A stretch of DNA of 64,000 bases from Treponema sp. C6A8 (GTDB lineage Bacteria; Spirochaetota; Spirochaetia; Treponematales; Treponemataceae). The stretch is from the NCBI RefSeq assembly GCF_000619925.1, contig NZ_JHVB01000001.1:496001-560000 (forward strand), written 5' to 3'. Positions 1-6,161 of the stretch are shown one piece after another (within the stretch, counting starts at the first letter, position 1; the number at the start of each line of letters is the position of its first letter). The notes beneath the pieces were generated by a model. It made no database searches, was not told where the DNA came from, and worked only from the letters and a program-made list of their open reading frames with translations. The position numbers and the translations under genes were made by a program.

Positions 1-602
1 ACAACTTTTTTACCGTTTTTTTCAAATGAATAACTGAAAGAATCTCCGGGATGCTTCATTTTGCAGACATTCACCTTAATGTCATTTACCATAATTTCAT
101 CTGTCTGCTTAAGGGTATGGAAAGTGATATTTTTTGTGAATGCGTTATAACCTACAGGGAAAAGATATGGATTTGTCATCTGCTTTTCAAGATAGGCGCG
201 GGCATTTTCATATGGCGAATAAATATCAATTGTTACAGAAGGATTGTAAATATCATCAAAAAAAGGAAGTCCCTGAATATGATCCCAGTGAAAGTGTGAA
301 AAAAAGATGTGATAATGCTTGTTTTTAGGCTTGTCTTTTGATTTTCCAAGGGCACGGATACCAGAACCTGCATCAAGAATGATTTCGGTATCACAGTCTT
401 TAAGTTCTACACAGGCAGTATTGCCGCCTGTAGTTCCATAAATCCAGTCAGGAAGGTTTGATACGAAACGGGCACGTGTTTCATCAGATTTTAAGTCGTC
501 CGCACTTACACGCTGTACGACTGCCATAATTTTTGATTTTATTTGCTGCGGTGAAAGCGGAGTTGGAAGAGAACCCCTAACTCCCCAGAAACGAACTAAC
601 AA
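1..602 (-). CDS. MBL-fold metal-dependent hydrolase, 3' end outside window
   Basis: Partial gene; 200 codons are visible and the C-terminus lies beyond position 1. The metal-binding signature HFHWDH is at about residues 103-108. The N-terminus RFWGVRGSLPTP followed by GGNTACVEL is typical of the small metallo-beta-lactamase-fold hydrolases that begin with a WGVRGS motif. The start is inferred to be TTG at 602-600: the conserved RFWGVRGS block lies upstream of the first ATG (527), and a GAGGGGGC Shine-Dalgarno sits about 4 bases before the TTG. The substrate cannot be told from sequence. The fold and metal site are clear; the cellular role is not. Confidence 0.85.
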   Translation of the reverse strand, partial: MLVRFWGVRGSLPTPLSPQQIKSKIMAVVQRVSADDLKSDETRARFVSNLPDWIYGTTGGNTACVELKDCDTEIILDAGSGIRALGKSKDKPKNKHYHIFFSHFHWDHIQGLPFFDDIYNPSVTIDIYSPYENARAYLEKQMTNPYLFPVGYNAFTKNITFHTLKQTDEIMVNDIKVNVCKMKHPGDSFSYSFEKNGKKV

Positions 603-680
603 AGTGCCCCCTCAATTTTTAACATTTTTAAGTTTATAATATTTTGGGGATTTATGGTAGTGATTAAAAAGGATTTTAGC

Positions 681-710
681 AAAAAAAAAGAGCTAGGAAA
701 CCTAACTCTT
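681..710 (-). terminator. Rho-independent terminator of the tRNA pair
   Basis: On the minus strand a 10-bp stem (AAGAGTTAGG paired with CCTAGCTCTT, one wobble) with a TTT loop runs into a tract of at least seven T. It follows the tRNA-Tyr gene by about 10 bases. Confidence 0.85.
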
Positions 711-720
711 GAAACATCAT

Positions 721-801
721 GGGGAGTAGAGGACTCGAACCTCTGGAGACGCGAGTCGAGGGATTTACAGTCCCTTGCAATTGCCGCTATGCGAACTCCC
801 C
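721..801 (-). tRNA. tRNA-Tyr (anticodon GTA)
   Basis: An 81-nt class II tRNA with the 7-bp acceptor stem GGGGAGT/ACTCCCC, an anticodon loop reading CTGTAAA, a long variable arm and a T-arm GTTCGAGTC. No CCA is encoded at the 3' end, so maturation needs a CCA-adding enzyme such as the one at 4129-5550. It lies 8 bases after tRNA-Thr and shares its promoter and terminator. Confidence 0.95.
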
Positions 802-809
802 GAATTAAA

Positions 810-881
810 GCTGCCTGTAGGATTTGGACCCACGACCCCGAGATTACAAATCACGTGCTCTACCAGCTGAGCTAAGGCAGC
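810..881 (-). tRNA. tRNA-Thr (anticodon TGT)
   Basis: A 72-nt cloverleaf with acceptor GCTGCCT/AGGCAGC and anticodon loop TTTGTAA. The anticodon stem CGTGA/TCTCG carries a T-T mismatch at its middle pair. CCA is not encoded. It is first in a Thr-Tyr tandem transcribed leftward. Confidence 0.94.
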
Positions 882-924
882 AGATTTATTTGTTGTTCAT
901 CGCTTAGCGCGTCGAACGTGTTAT

Positions 925-953
925 AATATATTCTTTTGAAAGATTTTAGTCAA
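925..953 (-). promoter_or_regulatory. Sigma-70-type promoter of the tRNA-Thr/Tyr pair
   Basis: On the minus strand TTGACT (948-953), a 17-bp spacer, then TATATT (925-930), about 43 bases upstream of mature tRNA-Thr. Confidence 0.75.
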
Positions 954-964
954 CACCTAAAATA

Positions 965-2530
965 CTATTTTTTCAAAATTTCTTTAAAAAATGGCAAATA
1001 TTTTTTCTGCACTACAGTCTTCCAAAGATACTCCTTGTGAATATATGTTGAGGCTGTCTTAATCAGCTTTGTAATTTCAGAAGGCTTGAGTTTTTTAAGC
1101 ATGATTACTTCGCAGAGTTTTGCAACAAGACAGTCTGTCGTATTTCTCTGATAGAGGAAGCCTGATTTTTCATCAATGATTTTATTGAGTCCGCCGGTTT
1201 TGTGGGCGACCGGAAGAGTACCGTAACTCTGAGCAATATAGTCTTCAAGTCCGCAAGGCTCAAAATATGAAGGAAGCACGATAAAATCATTTATGGCGCA
1301 GACCATTCTGGCAATCGAGCGGTTATAACCGTTGAGGTAAGTAATTTTTCCGGGATAGCGGTTAGTAAGCTCTGTTATGCTGTTTTCAAGATCTGGTTCA
1401 CCCTGCCCCATAAAAATAAATCTGACATTTGCAAAGTTATCCAGAATTACAGGAACAGCAGAAGCAAGGACTGTAAGGCCTTTCTGACTTGCAAAACGTC
1501 CGTGGTAAGCAATATAGATTTCCTTAGAAAAATCAGAAGAAGTTTCAAGCTTTCCGATTTTCTTTACGCCGCTGCAGTCATAGTTATCTGTATTTACGAT
1601 ATTCTGAATGAAGAATTTGCGGCACTTCCACTTACCTTCTAAATCACGTTTTTCAGGATTGAATTCAAAAGGCAAAAGGGAAATATTTTTGTCTTCCGGA
1701 TTATAGCGGTCAAAATCAAAACCATTTGTAATTCCGGTAATTTTAATTCCTCTTTCGGCAAATATAGGCGCAAGTCCGTCCGTCAAATCCCAGTTATCAG
1801 GATCTGTAAGCTCTGTAGCATAAACTTCAGAAACCGTAGAAAGATGGGCGCCACTCTCCGCTGCCAGCAGAAATGGCTCAACCATATGGCGGTTCAAGGC
1901 GCGTCGCAAAAGAGGCGTTTTTAAGCCGGTATACCATGCAGCTTCACCAATACTTGAAAAACTATGATGATAAGCAGGTCCGCAGTTATGAATCGTTACT
2001 ACAGTCTGTATTTTTGAAAGCTTTTTTTCTGCCGCAAGCAAGGCCGGAAGAGTTGAAGTTGAAGCATCCTGACAGTGAATGATTTCAGGTAAATCAGCTT
2101 TTTTCTGCATAAGGGCATAGGCGACAACAGCTTTCTGGAACAAAACATCTTCAAAAAGAGCATCCTCATGGCCGGAACCTTTTCTGTGACAGGGATTTTC
2201 CTCTTCTTCATGAGCCGTATAGGTGTAAACACCCTCTTTTTCAGCAAAACTTGGATGATTTACAAAAATTACGGAAAAATCTGAATCGCAGTAAGTGCCC
2301 CGGCTATAAGTAACAGTCTGCTCTTCCCCGCAGAGTTCAATATTTGCCGAAGCAATGTCTTTTTCAAGATTTTCGATATTATCCCAGGTATTGCACTTAA
2401 AAACCGGGATAAAAAGACATGTCTTATTATTTAATTTTGAAAATTCGTTGCAAAGTGAAAAAGTAACGTTTTTAACGCCGCCTGCCTCAGCAATTCCGGC
2501 GCATTCCATACTTACAATCCAAAGTTTCAT
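965..2530 (-). CDS. glgA: Glycogen/starch synthase, GT5 family
   Basis: Transfers glucose from a nucleotide sugar to the non-reducing end of alpha-1,4-glucan in the cytoplasm. The 521 residues fit the family. The C-terminal Rossmann domain shows YHGRFASQKGL (near residue 345) and the FEPCGLEDYIAQ/KTGGL block (near 430-455) typical of GT5. At the N-terminus, the usual KxGGL donor-binding motif reads EAGGV, with Glu15 where E. coli GlgA has its Lys15, so nucleotide preference or activity may differ. The ATG at 2530 has a TAGAGG Shine-Dalgarno. It sits after the aroH-type gene on the same strand, separated by small hairpins. Confidence 0.88.
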   Translation of the reverse strand: MKLWIVSMECAGIAEAGGVKNVTFSLCNEFSKLNNKTCLFIPVFKCNTWDNIENLEKDIASANIELCGEEQTVTYSRGTYCDSDFSVIFVNHPSFAEKEGVYTYTAHEEEENPCHRKGSGHEDALFEDVLFQKAVVAYALMQKKADLPEIIHCQDASTSTLPALLAAEKKLSKIQTVVTIHNCGPAYHHSFSSIGEAAWYTGLKTPLLRRALNRHMVEPFLLAAESGAHLSTVSEVYATELTDPDNWDLTDGLAPIFAERGIKITGITNGFDFDRYNPEDKNISLLPFEFNPEKRDLEGKWKCRKFFIQNIVNTDNYDCSGVKKIGKLETSSDFSKEIYIAYHGRFASQKGLTVLASAVPVILDNFANVRFIFMGQGEPDLENSITELTNRYPGKITYLNGYNRSIARMVCAINDFIVLPSYFEPCGLEDYIAQSYGTLPVAHKTGGLNKIIDEKSGFLYQRNTTDCLVAKLCEVIMLKKLKPSEITKLIKTASTYIHKEYLWKTVVQKKYLPFFKEILKK

Positions 2531-2560
2531 AAAAACCTCTATCTTGAAAAATACGTCTGG

Positions 2561-2622
2561 TCAAGGCACGCTTCGCTTAAAACCTTGACTCAGCCGTTTT
2601 TAGGGTTTTGTTATAAACCCTA
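2561..2622. repeat. Two small inverted repeats between the chorismate mutase gene and glgA
   Basis: TCAAGG (2561-2566) pairs with CCTTGA (2583-2588), and TAGGGTTT (2601-2608) pairs with AAACCCTA (2615-2622). The second hairpin overlaps the chorismate mutase stop codon (2600-2602). Neither is followed by a T tract in the direction of transcription, so they are not ordinary terminators. Confidence 0.55.
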
Positions 2623-2986
2623 AATCAGGTCTGAGTTTTTCAGCCCCGTTCAAATAGACATTTTGTTTTACTATACTTTCCTCTGCGTAGGCCGTAATCA
2701 TAGCGCGGATAACGTTTTTCATACCGCCTTCGATAAAAGCCTCCTGACTGCAGAAAAGCGCAAGATCAGAAGTTTCAATTACAGTCTGGCCAAGACGAAG
2801 CGCAGTTGCAGGATTCAAAACCGTAATATCATTTGTAAGTGTGAACTGAACAGAGACAATATCCTCTGCTTTCAGTTTATTTAATGTTACAATCTGATTG
2901 AAAAGAGTGCAAACATTTTTTGTAATTTCTTCTTTTTTATTTTCTGAACAGACCGCGCCGCGCACGGCAATAAGTTTCTTATTCAT
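2600..2986 (-). CDS. aroH: AroH-type monofunctional chorismate mutase
   Basis: Predicted to convert chorismate to prephenate, the branch point to Phe and Tyr. The 128-residue product begins MNKKLIAVRGAVC, matching the AroH-fold RGA start, and contains the internal stretch EDIVSVQFTLTNDI and the end EKLRPDL, both characteristic of the trimeric Bacillus-type enzyme. I chose ATG 2986 rather than an upstream in-frame start because the family N-terminus begins there and AGGTGA lies just upstream. The start overlaps the end of the preceding gene by 8 bases, suggesting coupling. No other aromatic-pathway gene is adjacent. Confidence 0.85.
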   Translation of the reverse strand: MNKKLIAVRGAVCSENKKEEITKNVCTLFNQIVTLNKLKAEDIVSVQFTLTNDITVLNPATALRLGQTVIETSDLALFCSQEAFIEGGMKNVIRAMITAYAEESIVKQNVYLNGAEKLRPDLGFITKP

Positions 2987-3698
2987 TCCAGTCACCTGAG
3001 TTTGTATTTGTATTGTCTGTCTTCTGATTTTCCGGATTTTTTCCGGCAAAATATTCAGAAGCGTCAAAGTGATTTCTAATCTGATTGTAAAGGCTGATAT
3101 CCGGCATTTCGCAAGAAGTAAGAGAAACTGTTATTATTTCAAGCTCCGGGTATTCCTTATATGACTGAATTGCACGGATTAAATCTTCCCGACGTACGTT
3201 TTCGGGATGAAAATTTGGGTTTTCTTCATGTTTTTTTATATAGTAATTTCCCGCAAGCTGAATTATGTAATCAGCCGCTGAATCAAAAAACTTCATAAGG
3301 CTTTCCTGGTCTGTGACCTTATTTGCCTTGTAAAGTTCCAGAAAATCTTCCGGCGTTACGGTCATTGAAATTGAAAAATTAAAATTGTAGGCAAAGGAAG
3401 GAGTTGAATCTGTACTGCTCTTGTAAAAATCAGCCGAAGGAAGTTTTGAAGAAAAGGTTTTAGTGGTTGAAAAATAAGGCTCTATATTGAATCTGACAAG
3501 GGAAGCGTTAGTTGGCAGCAGGAACTGCCAGAACCAGGAGAACTCACCGTTCTTAACGATTTTATCGCTTACGCCGCTGGTTTTGGAAACGACCAGCGCG
3601 TATGATTTAGGAGGCACTTTTACCTGAGTCCATCCCACAAAAAAAACAAAGGCAGAGAAAATAGTCAAAATGAATAAACAGGCTAAAAACTTCTTCAT
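2979..3698 (-). CDS. Membrane-anchored protein resembling SPFH/band-7 proteins
   Basis: A 239-residue product with one N-terminal membrane segment (about residues 4-24) followed by a soluble domain. PPKSYALVVSKTSGVSD and a downstream W-rich FSWFWQFLLPTNASLVRF recall the start of SPFH-type domains, but the match is weak, so function is left open. The start at 3698 gives the signal-anchor MKKFLACLFILTIF; longer in-frame starts reach across the divergent gene's promoter. The stop overlaps the chorismate mutase start. It is divergent from the membrane protein at 3748 with a 49-bp gap. Confidence 0.65.
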   Translation of the reverse strand: MKKFLACLFILTIFSAFVFFVGWTQVKVPPKSYALVVSKTSGVSDKIVKNGEFSWFWQFLLPTNASLVRFNIEPYFSTTKTFSSKLPSADFYKSSTDSTPSFAYNFNFSISMTVTPEDFLELYKANKVTDQESLMKFFDSAADYIIQLAGNYYIKKHEENPNFHPENVRREDLIRAIQSYKEYPELEIITVSLTSCEMPDISLYNQIRNHFDASEYFAGKNPENQKTDNTNTNSGDWNE

Positions 3699-3747
3699 GG
3701 AAATCAAGTTCTTTGATAATATACTATCATAAATTGTTTGGGCAAGC

Positions 3748-4119
3748 ATGCAGACTGAAAATGTTTTTATAAGACAGCTGAAAAAACATCCTCTTTCTTT
3801 TTTATACAGACTGATAAAAAACATCGTATTTTCCCTGTTTTTCTTTTGTCTTGTACTTGTGGTGCTTTACATTGCCGGAAACTATCAGAATTTCCAGGCA
3901 GAAAGCCAGCAGCTGATTTTATCAACACTTTCTTTCAGTTCGATTGTCCTTTTGATTTTTTCGATTTTGATTTTTGGAGAGACTATAATCAGACTTATCA
4001 CAAAAGGGGAAAAACTAAAAAGCGTGGCAGTTCTGCTGACTATGATTTTTAACATTCTTTTCAGCCTTGTCTGCATGAGTTTTTCAAACGTTGTATATTA
4101 TCTTTCTGAAGGATTTTAA
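3748..4119 (+). CDS. Small membrane protein of unknown function
   Basis: 123 residues with three hydrophobic segments (near 25-45, 58-77 and 92-112) and a basic N-terminus, so probably an inner-membrane protein. No domain is recognised. It is followed 9 bases later by cca on the same strand and is probably co-transcribed. No strong Shine-Dalgarno precedes the ATG. Confidence 0.65.
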   Translation: MQTENVFIRQLKKHPLSFLYRLIKNIVFSLFFFCLVLVVLYIAGNYQNFQAESQQLILSTLSFSSIVLLIFSILIFGETIIRLITKGEKLKSVAVLLTMIFNILFSLVCMSFSNVVYYLSEGF

Positions 4120-4128
4120 GGATTTTAG

Positions 4129-5550
4129 ATGAAGCTGATAAATTTTATTAGATTTTTTCTAATCAAAAAAATAACAATCCCTGCCCTGCTCAAGGAATTC
4201 GGCGGCGTTTTTGAAGAGGCCGGCTATAAGGCTTACCTGGTAGGAGGCGCCGTACGCGATATTTTCCTTGGCAAAAAGGCTTCTGACTGGGATGTAGCTA
4301 CAAACGCGACACCACAGGATGTAATGAAGCTTTTTAAGTTTGTAGTGCCCACCGGCATTGAGCACGGCACCGTTACAGTTCACTACAAAAAGCATGAAAT
4401 TGAAGTTACTACCTTCCGCACAGAAAGCGGATATTCAGACGGACGCCACCCCGACAGCGTAAACTATGCTGCCACAATCGAAGAGGATTTGAGCCGCCGC
4501 GATTTTACCATGAACGCAATTGCCGTTGACCTTAAAAATGGCCGCATTGTTGACCCTTACGGCGGAAAAAGGGATATTCAGAAAAAGCTTATCCGCACAG
4601 TTGGAGTGCCCCGCGAGCGTTTTTTAGAAGACGGACTCCGCCCTATCCGCGCCATCAGGTTTTCAAGCCAGCTGGAATTTAAGATTGAAGATAAAACATA
4701 CCGCGAGATTTCTACAGAGCCAGTGCTTAAAAAGATTTCGGGTATTTCCCTTGAACGCTTCCGCGATGAATTGCTGAAGCTTTTAAAAGCTCCTAAGCCC
4801 TCTCTTGGAATAAAACAGATGGAAGAAACGGGCATTTTGAATATCTTTATTCCCGAATTTACAGCCTGCCGAAACTGCATTCAGAGTGACGACCGCGGCT
4901 ACCACATTTTTGACGTTTTTGACCACAACATTTACGCCTGCGACGGTGCCCCGGCCGCAAAACCTTTAGTCCGCCTTGCAGCCCTTTTTCATGACATCGG
5001 AAAGCCTGCTGCCCGTACAGAAAATACGACTCCTGAAGGCCTTAAGGTATTTCACTTTTTTAATCACGAAGCAGAATCAGAAAAGCTTGCCCGAAAAATC
5101 ATGATTCGCCTTAAATTCTCCAATGCCGACACCGACCACGTCTGCCACCTTGTAAAGCATCATATGTTTTACTACACCCCGGACTGGACAGATGCTGCCG
5201 TGCGCCGCTTCCTTGTAAAAGTTGGCTCGGAAAATATCCCTGATTTAATTGACCTTCGTCTTGCCGACATGTACGGAAAATACAATCAGCCTGTCCGCCT
5301 TCACGACAGCGCCGCCTGCGACAATTTAATTGAGTTTCAGGAAAGAATTAAGGCAATTGAAGCAAAAAATCAGGCTCTCAGCCTTAAAGACCTTGCGGTA
5401 AACGGAAAAGATTTGATTGGCATAGGCATTCCCGCCGGCAAGCAGCTGGGCACAATTTTAAACCAGCTTTTTGAAGCCGTTCTTGAAGACCCGGCAATGA
5501 ATGATAAGGAAAAACTTCTGGAAATTGCAAAAAAGTCTATAAGAGATTAA
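4129..5550 (+). CDS. cca: CCA-adding tRNA nucleotidyltransferase with HD domain
   Basis: Adds or repairs the 3' CCA of tRNAs. The class II nucleotidyltransferase head is clear: LVGGAVRDIFLGK, then DWDVATNATP, and EEDLSRRDFTMNAIAVD. An HD phosphohydrolase domain follows, with ALFHDIGKP near residue 290 and HLVKHHMF further on. The 473-residue length fits the HD-containing bacterial form. It lacks the RRFRLVHV block that marks the poly(A)-polymerase-like paralogue at 30484. The two tRNA genes in this window do not encode CCA, so this activity should be essential. Confidence 0.92.
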   Translation: MKLINFIRFFLIKKITIPALLKEFGGVFEEAGYKAYLVGGAVRDIFLGKKASDWDVATNATPQDVMKLFKFVVPTGIEHGTVTVHYKKHEIEVTTFRTESGYSDGRHPDSVNYAATIEEDLSRRDFTMNAIAVDLKNGRIVDPYGGKRDIQKKLIRTVGVPRERFLEDGLRPIRAIRFSSQLEFKIEDKTYREISTEPVLKKISGISLERFRDELLKLLKAPKPSLGIKQMEETGILNIFIPEFTACRNCIQSDDRGYHIFDVFDHNIYACDGAPAAKPLVRLAALFHDIGKPAARTENTTPEGLKVFHFFNHEAESEKLARKIMIRLKFSNADTDHVCHLVKHHMFYYTPDWTDAAVRRFLVKVGSENIPDLIDLRLADMYGKYNQPVRLHDSAACDNLIEFQERIKAIEAKNQALSLKDLAVNGKDLIGIGIPAGKQLGTILNQLFEAVLEDPAMNDKEKLLEIAKKSIRD

Positions 5551-5562
5551 AAAAATGGTGTT

Positions 5563-5672
5563 CCCGGAGCCGTCACATCGTTCCGGCTCCGGTCGGCTGT
5601 TCCGCGGCTTGCTAACGCGCGGTCGTCCGCTTACGCTCCCGACTGGCTTCGCCACCGCTCCATAGCCTAACA
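5563..5672. repeat. GC-rich multi-hairpin intergenic element
   Basis: A compact GC-rich segment unlike its AT-rich surroundings. CCGGAGCCG (5564-5572) pairs with CGGCTCCGG (5584-5592), and CCGCG (5602-5606) with CGCGG (5618-5622). The first stem could terminate cca transcription but no T tract follows. No convincing gene lies within it. Confidence 0.55.
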
Positions 5673-5691
5673 CAAAATTATGTATATCAAA

Positions 5692-6078
5692 CTAATTTTC
5701 ATTTACAAAAATAGCTTTTCCAGATACCTCTTTTACAGCTATTGGTACTGCAACTCCATAGAACATAACAAAGCCTCCTGAAGATAAATCCATATCTTCA
5801 ATGATAACTCCATTTGCCCCAATTTTTGCTGCCTGTTTTTTTAATTCAGCAATTGCATAATTAAGCATATCTTGTTCTGTCTTTCCAGCATCACTTGCTG
5901 CTGTAACAATTCCTACAACTTCATAATTCTGAGGTGCTTCCGTATAAATTATAACTTGTTCTGGAATTGTTGCCTCTCTTTTTATACCTGTTACCAATGC
6001 AGTTCCACTAGCTGTTGCACAAGAAAAAATAATTAAAGAAATAAAAATATACGAAAAAACAAAAAATAATTTTTTCAT
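5692..6078 (-). CDS. Small lipoprotein, YbjQ/DUF4156-like pattern
   Basis: 128 residues. A signal peptide ends in the lipobox-like LIIFSC, with acylated Cys19 expected. The mature part reads YEVVGIVTA followed by AIAELKKQAAKIGANGVI, a layout common in small envelope proteins of the YbjQ/DUF4156 type. Base composition is AT-rich like the next gene. It lies between cca (convergent) and the helicase gene on the same strand. Function unknown. Confidence 0.7.
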   Translation of the reverse strand: MKKLFFVFSYIFISLIIFSCATASGTALVTGIKREATIPEQVIIYTEAPQNYEVVGIVTAASDAGKTEQDMLNYAIAELKKQAAKIGANGVIIEDMDLSSGGFVMFYGVAVPIAVKEVSGKAIFVNEN

Positions 6079-6161
6079 CTAAAATCTCCAATTATCAATT
6101 ATTGTAACATGACTTTTCTCTTATTTGTTAGAAAATCTGTTATTGTTTTTTTTCATTTTTA

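Noticed and set aside
448-527. N-terminal AVVQRV similarity to D-aminoacyl-tRNA deacylase at the MBL gene
   Set aside because: The in-frame upstream RFWGVRGSLP and the GGNTACVEL and HFHWDH motifs show one MBL-fold protein; the short match is coincidence.
654-875. 73-codon open frame over the tRNA pair
   Set aside because: It covers tRNA-Tyr and tRNA-Thr and their terminator on the other strand.
2601-2622. Hairpin after the chorismate mutase gene as terminator
   Set aside because: No T tract follows on the transcribed strand.
2987-3067. Longer N-terminus for the chorismate mutase gene
   Set aside because: AroH proteins start at the RGA block; the extension lies within the preceding gene and has no Shine-Dalgarno support.
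5458-5673. 71-codon minus-strand frame in the GC-rich element after cca
   Set aside because: It overlaps the 3' end of cca antisense and the hairpins, and shows no protein features.
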